A stretch of DNA of 64,000 nt from the NCBI RefSeq assembly GCF_900637845.1, contig NZ_LR134439.1:1240001-1304000 (forward strand). The letters run 5' to 3'. The position numbers were made by a program, and so were the translations under genes. Source of the stretch: Erysipelothrix rhusiopathiae (lineage in GTDB: Bacteria > Bacillota_I > Bacilli_A > Erysipelotrichales > Erysipelotrichaceae). Below, in pieces: positions 42,501 to 50,169 of the stretch. The number at the start of each line of letters is the position of its first letter. Within the stretch, counting starts at the first letter, position 1. The notes under the pieces are model-generated. The model had not been told where the DNA came from. It saw only the letters and a list, made by a program, of their open reading frames with translations, and ran no database searches.

Positions 42501-44202
42501 ACCATTAGGAAACTATACACTTACACTAAAAACACTTCCTAAAGGTTATCCTAATAATATCCTTGAATATCCTTTTGAAGTTAAAGATGATATAAGCATG
42601 AATCAAGTATCCATTACGCTTGTTCAATCAAAATCATATCAAGCCTTAAACATAGGGCTTGAAGCGTATGAAAAGCTTGATCGTAAAATCTATACACAAG
42701 CATCCCTTGAAAAAGCAGATTCAGTCGTTGTAGAAGCAAAGGCGCTCCTTGAACTTGAAACTGCGCAAGAAAAAGATTATGAAGCGATGCTAATTAAGTT
42801 GAACGATGCTATCGATAAGCTTGAGAAAATTCACGATGCAGAATATGTGAAGCTTCAAGAGCGTATTCAAGAACTTGAGAGTTTGGACCGAAGTGTCTAT
42901 ACCGAAGCCTCCTTAGCACAATTTGATACAATCTATGCTGAAGCTAAGGCAATGCTTGAAGGAAACGAGGCATCCGAGACACAGTATAAAACAATTCACG
43001 AACGTCTTAACAAAGCGCTTGATGATTTAGTACTGAAACTCGATATAAAAGCATTGGATGCTCTTATTGAATCGGCAAAAACAATCGATGCCAGTCTTTA
43101 TACATCAGAAAGTTTTGCGACATTCCAAGAGGTACTCGAAAATGTTCAAACATTACGGAATAAAGTGTCATATCAAACAGAGATGGATGCTCTAGTTAAA
43201 TCTCTACAAGAATCCATCGATGGTTTAAAACGAATCCGTAACACCGAATTCCTTGAACAACTTATCAAAGAAGCCGATGCAGTAAACTTAGATCTCTATA
43301 CAGAGTCAAGTTTAATTCGCCTTCATGATGCACACAAACATGCACGAACCATTGCGGAACTTGAACTATCAACACAACAAGATATCGATGACGCAGCAGA
43401 AAATCTAAAACATGCCTTATCACTTCTTGAACGAATTGATATGAGTCAAGATTGGAGTGGTGTTGATGAACTTATAGAAATGCTTGGAGAACTTGAAGCA
43501 AACCGTTATGATGAAACAACATTTAAAGCACTTCAAGAATATATTGAGCAGGTGAACACGCTGCGTTTGGATCTTAATCTCTCTCAAGATGAAATTGATG
43601 AAGTCGCAGAAAAAGTTCAAGAACTTGTCATAAATTTACGACCTGTAAAACTGGATCAGGAAATGATTGATCGCTTGGAAGACCGTGTCAGTGAAGCACG
43701 TCAACTTGATGTAACTCACTATACGGAAGAAAGCTTCGTAGGGCTTGAAAATGCACTCCAAAAGGCAGAGACCATTTTAGGACGTATTCAAGGTAGACAA
43801 TTTAGAAGTATTTCAATTCCTAAACCCGTATCACAGGAAGAACTCAATGAAGCTGTTTTAGAACTCGAAACAGCAATGGATGCACTTGTTCGTATTGATG
43901 AATCCGTGGATCCAGAGGAAAAACCGGAAGTGAGACCGGAAGTGAAACCGGAAGTGAAACCAGAAGAAAAACCAGAAGTGAAACCGGAAGAAAAACCAGA
44001 AGTGAAACCGGAAGAAAAACCAGAAGTGAAACCTGAAACAAATCCTTCTGAAGCATTGAATAAAGGTGGGACTGAGGGTGTTATATCTCAAAAAGATAAA
44101 ACAAAAGAACTTCCTAAAACCGGTGTTTCAAATACAAGCCTATACGGTGGTATCGTAATGTTAGGATTAGGATTGGCTCTAAAACGACGTCATAAACACT
44201 AA
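39532..44202 (+). CDS. LPXTG-anchored GH85 endo-beta-N-acetylglucosaminidase
   Basis: 1556-residue cell-wall-anchored enzyme that by family knowledge cleaves the chitobiose core of N-glycans between the two GlcNAc residues. Signal peptide about 1-34 (MKRNSRFKSYVKTT...PSHA). GH85 domain about 60-460, with catalytic Asn222 and Glu224 in FDGYFFNQETYG. Beta-sandwich region about 470-690; F5/8-type C (galactose-binding-like) domain about 705-850 (NVALNAEVTAVS...VRIYEW). Helical FIVAR-like repeats about 1035-1440, a Pro-Glu-Val-Lys linker and LPKTG at 1527 with hydrophobic helix and RRHKH tail. Sortase would fix it to peptidoglycan. Carbon-controlled through the cre site; likely acts on host glycoproteins. 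Confidence 0.93.
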   Translation: MKRNSRFKSYVKTTLAVVTSFSLLLPFFVMPSHALVTGDGTDEVNEAYHDGLSLQPLSPAFRLETLMKWTPETDPDASLNRATIPLNTNRFKGHQINDLAHPDAKITNAAIINANHDSSPSTGGSDFNIYAFDNWQYIDSLIYWAGTDEGIFALPSPDIVDAAHKNGVPVYATLGFPWGSGQPDSLKELEAMVQQNPDGSFPAADKMIEIAQYFGFDGYFFNQETYGSNQRVANQLNAMLRYMRTKSREMGYPINISWYDAMANNGNVSHQNAINQSNDLWMKPVDHKDDFGVDEFFINYNWQGRVQGTSDYLKSIGRNPFDAYTGFEIQQRSHKTNIDSRTLIGADKRILSSIALYASNSTMGLARDPEDFHHQENILYTGPQGDPTLADDSQNWKGMSRYVVDKSVITGTEFQTSFNSGHGRKWFTDGVLTRDGAWHNRAIQDIMPTWRFWVKDHKAGQARAAIAYDFDDAYNGGNALKIEGNFKAGDTNEVMLYSTKLNVTDTTKVDVVTKTTPNTTLRLGVTFDENYKDHDATFFTLTSDKDGWVRHSVDLSTYSGSVMHALSLQVEAKQAGPIKVNLGQIHVYTNTAPRLAGPSNIVVTEQLLADARMAQFRATWDKVDGAQYYEVYQVNNDGVPVLLGTSTNNHFYADKITRTDANAFEDNHTTIQVITINKDGQRGLGTEGRFEWGVDLNRSEVVEMEVPINVALNAEVTAVSHQNDAEPASKALDGTAQGNSKWASSPKSNGYMDIKLDAPKTIKRWRVEHAEYGGEAKDMNTINFSLHYKNEKGDWILAKQIKNNREAVTDVLLDEPITSQEWKLKIDLAGSSPWQAVRIYEWQMFETDSFPKPNNLLLNQVEAKPQANGIGSLTFKHVPAKTTVHLYRKLEDKKPNQSIRNEKQGTMVLKDFDFSEYDGLIYYTIQPDFSEESFKNSIAFEIPTETKAMTSIHITSDVNEAIEVPFMIKNHENKVVYEGVSTQAGIETELPLGNYTLTLKTLPKGYPNNILEYPFEVKDDISMNQVSITLVQSKSYQALNIGLEAYEKLDRKIYTQASLEKADSVVVEAKALLELETAQEKDYEAMLIKLNDAIDKLEKIHDAEYVKLQERIQELESLDRSVYTEASLAQFDTIYAEAKAMLEGNEASETQYKTIHERLNKALDDLVLKLDIKALDALIESAKTIDASLYTSESFATFQEVLENVQTLRNKVSYQTEMDALVKSLQESIDGLKRIRNTEFLEQLIKEADAVNLDLYTESSLIRLHDAHKHARTIAELELSTQQDIDDAAENLKHALSLLERIDMSQDWSGVDELIEMLGELEANRYDETTFKALQEYIEQVNTLRLDLNLSQDEIDEVAEKVQELVINLRPVKLDQEMIDRLEDRVSEARQLDVTHYTEESFVGLENALQKAETILGRIQGRQFRSISIPKPVSQEELNEAVLELETAMDALVRIDESVDPEEKPEVRPEVKPEVKPEEKPEVKPEEKPEVKPEEKPEVKPETNPSEALNKGGTEGVISQKDKTKELPKTGVSNTSLYGGIVMLGLGLALKRRHKH
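43912..44037 (+). repeat. Pro-Glu-Lys tandem repeat in the GH85 gene
   Basis: Imperfect tandem units encoding PEVKPE and PEEKPE, with a recurring core CCGGAAGTGAAA. It forms the extended wall-spanning linker before LPKTG. Such repeats commonly vary in copy number between strains. Confidence 0.85.
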
Positions 44203-44206
44203 TAAC

Positions 44207-44229
44207 AAAGAGGGGAAACCCTCTTTTTT
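44207..44229 (+). terminator. Terminator after the GH85 gene
   Basis: Stem AGAGGG-GAAA-CCCTCT followed by T6, a few bases after the stop. Confidence 0.9.
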
Positions 44230-44300
44230 AAGCTTTCTAAGCACTTGTTACTTTGTTAGCAAAGTAAATCTTAATAAAAATTTAATTTTTGGTTTTATCC

Positions 44301-44329
44301 TTGACAATAAATGACCAAGAGCGTATTAT
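44301..44329 (+). promoter_or_regulatory. Strong promoter of the C-rich-loop RNA
   Basis: TTGACA (44301-44306), 17-base spacer, TATTAT (44324-44329). Predicted start about 44336. The 70 bases before it (44230-44300) are AT-rich and I see no gene in them. Confidence 0.85.
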
Positions 44330-44335
44330 TGTACA

Positions 44336-44440
44336 TGGTCAGTGATGACCGGTTGAACACCAAATATTCTTTACCCCCCCACCCAAGATATTTGTGTGAT
44401 TCAACAACTTCATTGAAAGGCGCAGCGTGCGTCTTTTTTT
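44336..44440 (+). ncRNA. Structured RNA with a seven-C loop (small RNA or attenuator leader)
   Basis: About 105 bases from a consensus promoter to an intrinsic terminator, upstream of a NUDIX gene. Hairpin 1: GGTCA-GTGA-TGACC (44337-44350). Hairpin 2: GTTGAA (44352-44357), CAC, AAATAT(T)CTT (44362-44371) pair with AAGATATTT (44385-44393), GTG and TTCAAC (44400-44405); the 13-base loop is TACCCCCCCACCC. Hairpin 3 is the terminator. It matches no riboswitch I know. Read-through would transcribe the NUDIX gene, so it may be a leader, a stand-alone small RNA, or both. Confidence 0.65.
44416..44440 (+). terminator. Terminator of the C-rich-loop RNA
   Basis: Stem AAAGGCGCA-GCG-TGCGTCTTT (one G-T pair) and a seven-T run, 21 bases before the NUDIX start codon. 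Confidence 0.85.
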
Positions 44441-44461
44441 ATATGACCAGGAGGTTTTATA

Positions 44462-44977
44462 ATGATAATTAAATACTTCGATGATGATCAATTTGAAGCG
44501 GCTAATATCTGTAATGTTCGTAATACCGTTCGTTGTTTTGTGCTGAATGAATTTGGACAGTGTGCAATGATTCTAATTAAAGGACAAGACTTATTTGGTA
44601 AGCGAAATCATTATGAATCACCCGGTGGTGGTATTGAAGTTGGTGAGTCAATGATTCAAGCAGTTCATCGCGAAATACAAGAAGAACTTGGATATGAGGT
44701 GGATTCAATTTCCTATCTCGCAAGTGTTGTGGACGCATACCATCGATTAGAACTTACTACAGTCCATAATTATTTTGTTTGTAAGCTCGCAAAAAAGACA
44801 TGTTATGCTCGAACATGTCTTGAATTACAATTGTTTGATTCGATTGAATGGAAACTACCAAATGTGTGGTTAGACATTTTGGATAAACCACAAGATGGCG
44901 TCAATGAGCTGGTTCATGCGCGGGAACGGTTTATGATGCGTTATTTCGTAGATCAACAAGAAACGTTACGGGACTAA
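44462..44977 (+). CDS. NUDIX hydrolase
   Basis: 171-residue NUDIX protein. The Nudix box GGGIEVGESMIQAVHREIQEELGY matches GX5EX7REUXEEXGU fully, so the catalytic metal site is intact. N-terminal strands NTVRCFVLNEFGQCAMILIK precede it. Substrate cannot be deduced. GGAGG lies eight bases before the ATG. It sits just past an intrinsic terminator, so expression probably depends on regulated read-through. Its last 47 bases overlap the convergent mnmM gene. Confidence 0.9.
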   Translation: MIIKYFDDDQFEAANICNVRNTVRCFVLNEFGQCAMILIKGQDLFGKRNHYESPGGGIEVGESMIQAVHREIQEELGYEVDSISYLASVVDAYHRLELTTVHNYFVCKLAKKTCYARTCLELQLFDSIEWKLPNVWLDILDKPQDGVNELVHARERFMMRYFVDQQETLRD

Positions 44978-45455
44978 GAGGCGTTTCGTATTCCAAGGTC
45001 TCATAGGGCATGTTTGTCGATATAATGTAATCACGAACTGCTTCATATTCTTCGTAACCACCTTCATGCTTTAAGTAGCAAGCAATTACTAAAAAGTCTG
45101 TAAGTAAGGGAAAGATGTTTTTAAGTGATGAGACCGTTGTATGTGACGTTGTAATGATCGACTTATCACTTCGAGGTAAGTAACCAAGATTGTATATAGC
45201 ACCTGTAAAGGGTGCTTTTTCTTCGAAATTAACACGACTGTGATCGGAGTGGATATAAGTGATGTTGGAAAAGTTTTGGTTTAATTGTTTTGAACTCAAG
45301 ATTGCTTCTTCTTGTATATCGATGGCGTAAACATGACCGGCATGATTGGCTAGAAAATGCGTATCATATCCATTACCACAGGTCATATCCACGACAATTG
45401 AGTCCTTATTGAGAAATTGTTTCATCCATTGATGGGATCGTTCTTTATGATTCAT
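44931..45455 (-). CDS. YtqB-like SAM-dependent methyltransferase (MnmM type)
   Basis: 174-residue Rossmann methyltransferase of the rRNA_methylase/YtqB family. SAM-binding motif VVDMTCGNGYDTHFLAN (about residue 20), acidic loop YAIDIQEEAI, and the family-specific GAIYNLGYLPRSDKSIITTSHTTVSSL, plus YLKHEGGYEEYEAV. In Bacillus this family has been assigned to tRNA wobble uridine methylation (MnmM); transfer of that function is by family only. Downstream gene of the def-rnj cluster, behind a terminator whose T run abuts its SD (TTGGAGG). Overlaps the NUDIX gene tail to tail. Confidence 0.85.
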   Translation of the reverse strand: MNHKERSHQWMKQFLNKDSIVVDMTCGNGYDTHFLANHAGHVYAIDIQEEAILSSKQLNQNFSNITYIHSDHSRVNFEEKAPFTGAIYNLGYLPRSDKSIITTSHTTVSSLKNIFPLLTDFLVIACYLKHEGGYEEYEAVRDYIISTNMPYETLEYETPLSPVTFLVDLRNNAS

Positions 45456-45464
45456 AATACCTCC

Positions 45465-45494
45465 AAAAAAAAGCCCTATGCTTCGGGGCTTTTT
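45465..45494 (-). terminator. Terminator between the phosphoesterase-like gene and mnmM
   Basis: On the minus strand AAAAAGCCC and GGGCTTTTT form a stem around a nine-base loop containing the stop codon of the upstream gene; a T8 run follows and runs into the GGAGG of mnmM. Probably partial, since no separate promoter for mnmM is evident. Confidence 0.75.
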
Positions 45495-46294
45495 AAAATA
45501 ACAATCATGACATCAGGATTAGATAAAAGACGCATTTCAGGTTCTTTTAATCCTATTCCTGATGAGATAATTAAAGTTGTTTCGTCAACTGTTTGACGTT
45601 TATTAATATAGTCTGAAGACTCTGTGATCGAGCCAATAAGTGGTAATCGGATGTAACCACCCATTGTCTTCCCAGAAAGCATGAGATCCACTTCCGTATC
45701 ATCAAATTCCTTCACATTATCCGGATTGTTTGCAATGGTAATGTTGAAGAGGTCCTCTGATGTTGTAGGGTAAGGGAACTCAGTTTCTTTGTTAATATCA
45801 TTGTTCGCATCAATACCAACAAGTTGAATCGAATCGGTCGTAAAGTTGTGAACATCAATTTTTGTATTTGAAATGAGTTTAAATCCACTTTGTGTTAAAA
45901 CTTCTTGCGTCACTTCATTTGCTTTACGGATATCATTTTCACCCAATACTGCATACTTACCAAGTTTCGCATTTACTTTACTTAATTTTTCAATCATTGC
46001 AGCTTGTTCCTTCTCAGAAGGAGCAGCTTTAAATAAATTACCACCAAATATAATCATATCGGGTTTAAATGAATCGAGTTCTATAAGTGCTTTATCAAGA
46101 TTTTCTTCATGACTGTATACATCGGATAGAAATCCAATTGAAAGATTGTTGAAGGATGCAGGAATGCGTGTTGATTCCACCGTTTCAATACGCAACTTAA
46201 CACGCTGAGGTGCAAAATGTGTCATTTCAAAATAAATTAGTGATGACACAATTGCAATCAACCCCAGTAAAACCGCTAACTTTTTTTTACTCAT
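45476..46294 (-). CDS. Metallophosphoesterase homologue with lost metal ligands
   Basis: 272-residue membrane-anchored protein (one N-terminal helix, about 5-22) with the fold pattern of YkuE-type calcineurin-like phosphoesterases. The motif skeleton is there, but ligands are replaced: SDxH is S57-D58-V-Y60; GDLxD is G85-N86-L; GNHD is G118-E-N-D121; the AHxPD His is Asn189; and GHTHGGQIRLP is GKTMGGYIRLP (Lys209, Met211). Only Asp58 and Asp121 of the metal-site motifs persist. The scaffold residues IRLP and the reading frame are well kept, so it looks like a selected pseudoenzyme rather than a decaying gene. Overlaps rnj by four bases. Confidence 0.75.
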   Translation of the reverse strand: MSKKKLAVLLGLIAIVSSLIYFEMTHFAPQRVKLRIETVESTRIPASFNNLSIGFLSDVYSHEENLDKALIELDSFKPDMIIFGGNLFKAAPSEKEQAAMIEKLSKVNAKLGKYAVLGENDIRKANEVTQEVLTQSGFKLISNTKIDVHNFTTDSIQLVGIDANNDINKETEFPYPTTSEDLFNITIANNPDNVKEFDDTEVDLMLSGKTMGGYIRLPLIGSITESSDYINKRQTVDETTLIISSGIGLKEPEMRLLSNPDVMIVILKSPEA

Positions 46295-48156
46295 GCTTCA
46301 CGAGCTTGTTGAGGTTTTGTTGCTTTCGGTGTTTTTGGTTTTTTAGCATCCTTTTGTTGTTTCGGTTCATTATTTTGTTTGTTGTTATTTTTCTTCTGTT
46401 TTTTTACAGGTTTTGTTTCTTGACCTGAGTTTTCTTTTTTATTTTCGACTTTTACCGGTGTCATCGCTGTTTTTTGGTTTAAGATTACAGGAATAACAAG
46501 TGGGTTACGTTGAGTATGTTTGTAAAGGAAGGGCTCGAGAGAACCACGAATTGTATTCTTAATTTCTCCAAAGGTAACTTTCTTTGTCATACGTTTTTTA
46601 AGTGCTTCATAAACAACAAGTTCCGCTTCTTTAAGTAATGTTTGATTTTCTTTAATGAATACAAATCCTCGTGTAACAATAGTTGGTTTACATAGAATTT
46701 TATTTTGACGTGAATCAATGGTTACTACAACTGAAACCAGCCCACTGTCCGATAAAATCTTACGATCTTTAAGCACTGCAGTCGATAATCCACTCGAATC
46801 ATTTCCATCAACATAAATGTCATCGGCTTGAATTCGGGTATCACTCATGAATGCAACACCATCACGTAGTGCAACAACATCACCGTTTGAGCAAATAAAG
46901 ATGTTATCTGGGTCAACACCCGTCTCAATTGCTGTTTGACGATGTGCTTTAAGCATCTTGTATTCTCCATGCATTGGCATAAAGAATTTCGGTTTGATTA
47001 ATTGAAGCATCAGTGTTTGTTCTTCTTTTGAAGCATGACCTGTTGTATGAATTGAGTTGAGCGGTGAGTTTGTTAGGACATTTGCACCGGCACGAGTCAA
47101 TTGGTTTACAACATGGGAAACACTGGTAGCATTTCCAGGAATTGGGCTTGATGAGAATACGACCGTATCACCAGGCATAATGCTGATTTGGCGGTGTGTT
47201 CCATTTGCAATACGACTTAACGCAGCCAAGGGTTCCCCTTGGCTTCCTGTACAGATAATACAAGATTGATCAGCAGGAAGTTTATTTAATTGATGAGCAT
47301 TAACAAAGTGTTTGTCAGCTGCATCAATATGACCGAGTTTACGTGCGATATTAACAACGTTATCCATCGAACGACCAAAGATTGCAATCTTACGACCATC
47401 CGCAATAGCAGCCTCGATAATTTGCTGAACACGATAAACGTTTGAAGCAAAGGTAGCAATGATGATACGACCTTCTGTCTTGTTGAAAATTCGTTTAATT
47501 TCACGTCCAACTTCTTTTTCACTGATGGAAAAGCCACTAACTTCTGCATTGGTAGAATCACTCATTAAAAGCGTAACGCCAATTTCACCCATATAAGACA
47601 TAATTTGGTAATCTGGATTATTTCCAACAGGCGTTAAATCAAATTTAAAGTCTCCTGTTGAGACAATGCGTCCATTTGGTGTATTAACAAGAACCCCAAG
47701 TGCATCGGGAATCGAGTGAACAACATTAAAGAATCCAATAACAAAATGTTTTGTTTTAATTGTAGATTTTGAATCGATTTCTTGAATTTTGTGTTTTGTT
47801 CTTATTTTTCGTTCTTCAAGTTTACGTTCAATTTGAGCTTTCGCAAATTGCGGTGCGTAAATCTGAGGTACGTTCACTTTTTGGAGCAAGAAAGGAATAC
47901 CACCAATGTGGTCTTCGTGTCCGTGTGTAATAACGAGGGCTTTAACTTTCTTTTGATTACGAATTAAGTGAGCATAGTCTTGAATGACATAATCAACACC
48001 CAATAAGTTCTCTTCGGGGAACATTACCCCGCAGTCAATAATGATAATTTCATCATCATGTTCAATACAGTACATATTCTTACCGACTTCGCCCAAGCCA
48101 CCTAAAGCATAGACTAGGGTATCGGTTTTTCTTAATTTCATATTTTTTTCGTCCAT
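46291..48156 (-). CDS. rnjA: Ribonuclease J
   Basis: 621-residue metallo-beta-lactamase/beta-CASP nuclease with 5' to 3' exonuclease and endonuclease activity in mRNA decay and rRNA maturation. Motifs: DCGVMFPE, THGHEDHIGGIPFLL (zinc-binding HxHxDH), STGDFKFD, DSTNAEVSGFS, the beta-CASP region with ATFASNVYRVQQII and SSSPIPGNA, MHGEYKML. The C-terminal tail (about 565-621) is a Lys/Gln/Pro low-complexity extension not present in all homologues, possibly for RNA or partner binding. J1 versus J2 cannot be decided. SD GGAG lies before the ATG; def is eight bases upstream. Confidence 0.95.
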   Translation of the reverse strand: MDEKNMKLRKTDTLVYALGGLGEVGKNMYCIEHDDEIIIIDCGVMFPEENLLGVDYVIQDYAHLIRNQKKVKALVITHGHEDHIGGIPFLLQKVNVPQIYAPQFAKAQIERKLEERKIRTKHKIQEIDSKSTIKTKHFVIGFFNVVHSIPDALGVLVNTPNGRIVSTGDFKFDLTPVGNNPDYQIMSYMGEIGVTLLMSDSTNAEVSGFSISEKEVGREIKRIFNKTEGRIIIATFASNVYRVQQIIEAAIADGRKIAIFGRSMDNVVNIARKLGHIDAADKHFVNAHQLNKLPADQSCIICTGSQGEPLAALSRIANGTHRQISIMPGDTVVFSSSPIPGNATSVSHVVNQLTRAGANVLTNSPLNSIHTTGHASKEEQTLMLQLIKPKFFMPMHGEYKMLKAHRQTAIETGVDPDNIFICSNGDVVALRDGVAFMSDTRIQADDIYVDGNDSSGLSTAVLKDRKILSDSGLVSVVVTIDSRQNKILCKPTIVTRGFVFIKENQTLLKEAELVVYEALKKRMTKKVTFGEIKNTIRGSLEPFLYKHTQRNPLVIPVILNQKTAMTPVKVENKKENSGQETKPVKKQKKNNNKQNNEPKQQKDAKKPKTPKATKPQQAREA

Positions 48157-48164
48157 ATAATCTC

Positions 48165-48737
48165 CTATTCTATGATTTTAAGTCCTTTTTCAGCCATCCA
48201 TGGGTCTTTTGAATCAATATGATCGTAAAAGAGTACACCATTTAAATGATCAATTTCATGTTGTAAAACAATTGCTAAGATGTCTTTTGCGACAATCTCA
48301 ATACGTTGGTCTGTTATCATATCGTATGCTAAAACTTTAATGCGTTGGCTACGACGAACAAGTCCTGGGTAATCCTTACGAATGGATAAGCAACCTTCAC
48401 CATAACTGAGTGCACATTGCTTTACCGAATTTGAAACTATTTTAGGATTAACTAAAGCATATTCAACCGTTTTTACATTTCCATGTTTATCTTCAAGATC
48501 AACAACAAGTGCTGTCATTTGTTTCGCAACACCAATTTGAGGTGCAGCAATTCCGTTTGCAGGTTGCAAATTATACTTTTCAGCGAGTTCAGGATCTCTT
48601 GAATCACGAACATATTGCAACATATTTTCAAGTGTATTACGGTCTTCTTCCGACAAAGGAAAAGACACCGGTTCGCATTTTTCACGCAGAACTGGGTTTG
48701 GATCTAGGACAATTGTGTCCATATTTATATCGTGCAT
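48165..48737 (-). CDS. def: Peptide deformylase
   Basis: Removes the N-formyl group from nascent proteins at the ribosome exit. 190 residues, type II as usual in Firmicutes. Motifs: NGIAAPQIG (motif 1), EGCLSIRKDYPG (motif 2, Cys metal ligand), QHEIDHLNGVLFYD (motif 3, HExxH with two His ligands and the catalytic Glu). An AGAGGA SD precedes the ATG at 48737. First gene of a minus-strand operon def-rnj-phosphoesterase homologue-mnmM. Confidence 0.97.
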   Translation of the reverse strand: MHDINMDTIVLDPNPVLREKCEPVSFPLSEEDRNTLENMLQYVRDSRDPELAEKYNLQPANGIAAPQIGVAKQMTALVVDLEDKHGNVKTVEYALVNPKIVSNSVKQCALSYGEGCLSIRKDYPGLVRRSQRIKVLAYDMITDQRIEIVAKDILAIVLQHEIDHLNGVLFYDHIDSKDPWMAEKGLKIIE

Positions 48738-48912
48738 TTAAAATTCCTCTATTCCATGATAAAAATAAATAATATATATGCCATATATTATAATATTTAA
48801 GTATGAATTATATGTGGGTCTATTCAAACTCTTTATGCATAGTTTATCGTATTTTTACTCTTTTTGAAAGGCTTTCGCTTATTTTTCATTATATCTATGA
48901 TAGAATAAAGCC

Positions 48913-50169
48913 ATGAAGAAAAGAAAAATATCACTTAAAATGCCAATGGGCTATAACCGCCCAATCCATGCAGCAGCATTAATATTAAATATCTTTGGGG
49001 TCCTTATGGTTATCTCAGGAAGCATGACATCCGGAAGTACGCCGAAGTCACTAGTCTTGGTTGGGGTTAAGGAGCTCGTTTTTGTGATTGTATCCTATAT
49101 TATGATGGTTATGGTCGCTCGAAGATTTTCACTTAATTATTTTAGAAAAAATTATGCGAAAATATTACTTTTAATGGTTGGTATGTTGGGAATTACGCTT
49201 GTTTTCCCTGCAATTAATGGAGCGAAAGCTTGGATTAATCTTAAAGTAATGACCATACAACCTAGTGAGTTTGCTAAGATTTTTGGAATCCTTACGATCG
49301 CAACATTTCTTGCAGATCGTAATAAACGAACAAGTGCTAGCACATTTGATATGGTTAAAAAGCCATTCTTTATTATTCTTGCGATTTTCGTATTTGTTGT
49401 GAAAGCGCAGCATGACCTTGGGTCAGCGGTTGTTATTATTGGTGTTGCATATATCTGTGTTTTAATACCATCACATGACAAACTAACACGATTACAAAAA
49501 GTAATGTTTATTCTTGCAGGTGTAGGAATCATAGGACTGATCTTTCTGGATTCTTCGTTCGGAATTAGTCTCATTGAAAAATTAAACATTCCGCCTTATA
49601 TGATTGGACGATTTAAAACATCCTCGAATCCATTCTTGGATCGTTATGGAAGTGGATATCAAATCTTTAATGGAATGGTTGCGATGTTTAAAGGTGGTCT
49701 TTTTGGAATGGGTTATGGGAATAGTTTAATCAAATATGGTTATCTTCCAGAAGCTCATACGGATTTTATTCTTGCTATAACAATTGAAGAATTGGGGATG
49801 ATTGGGTTCTCGGTGATTCTAATTGGATATGGAACGATGCTATTCCAACTGGTTAAATATTCATTTAAAGTTAAAAAAGAATCCGATAAAGTTATTTTAA
49901 TGGGGACTGTTGCTTATATTATGATTCACTTTATCTTTAATATAGGAGGTATTACGGCACTGATTCCTCTAACAGGAGTACCGCTTCTCTTTATTTCTAA
50001 GGGGGGATCCAGTCGTATGGCAATCATGATTGCCATTGGTCTAACACAAAATGTAATTTCCCGATATGAAATGGGTATTATTAATGTAAAACGTAAAGAC
50101 CAATTACGGATTAAACAAGAAGAAACAAAACGTAAAGAAAATTTAAAACGGTTAACAGAGGTAGTGTAA
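48913..50169 (+). CDS. ftsW: FtsW/RodA/SpoVE (SEDS) glycosyltransferase
   Basis: 418-residue SEDS protein with about 10 membrane helices; the family polymerises lipid II with a class B PBP. Motifs: INGAKAWINLKVMTIQPSEFAKI (the GxxxW...QPSE hallmark), NPFLDRYGSGYQIFNGMVAMFKGGLFGMGYGNS, LPEAHTDFILAITIEELG (with the catalytic-region Asp) and GGITALIPLTGVPLLFISKGGSSRMAIM. FtsW is favoured over RodA by the ISxGGSS end, but only moderately. TTGAAA (48864) and CATTAT (48887) are a possible promoter; no SD is visible before the ATG. rsmD overlaps the stop. Confidence 0.85.
   Translation: MKKRKISLKMPMGYNRPIHAAALILNIFGVLMVISGSMTSGSTPKSLVLVGVKELVFVIVSYIMMVMVARRFSLNYFRKNYAKILLLMVGMLGITLVFPAINGAKAWINLKVMTIQPSEFAKIFGILTIATFLADRNKRTSASTFDMVKKPFFIILAIFVFVVKAQHDLGSAVVIIGVAYICVLIPSHDKLTRLQKVMFILAGVGIIGLIFLDSSFGISLIEKLNIPPYMIGRFKTSSNPFLDRYGSGYQIFNGMVAMFKGGLFGMGYGNSLIKYGYLPEAHTDFILAITIEELGMIGFSVILIGYGTMLFQLVKYSFKVKKESDKVILMGTVAYIMIHFIFNIGGITALIPLTGVPLLFISKGGSSRMAIMIAIGLTQNVISRYEMGIINVKRKDQLRIKQEETKRKENLKRLTEVV

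Noticed and set aside
43844-44091. Two minus-strand frames of 70 and 77 codons opposite the PEVKPE repeat
   Set aside because: Repetitive Phe/Leu/Val-rich products are a simple antisense image of the repeat in the GH85 gene.
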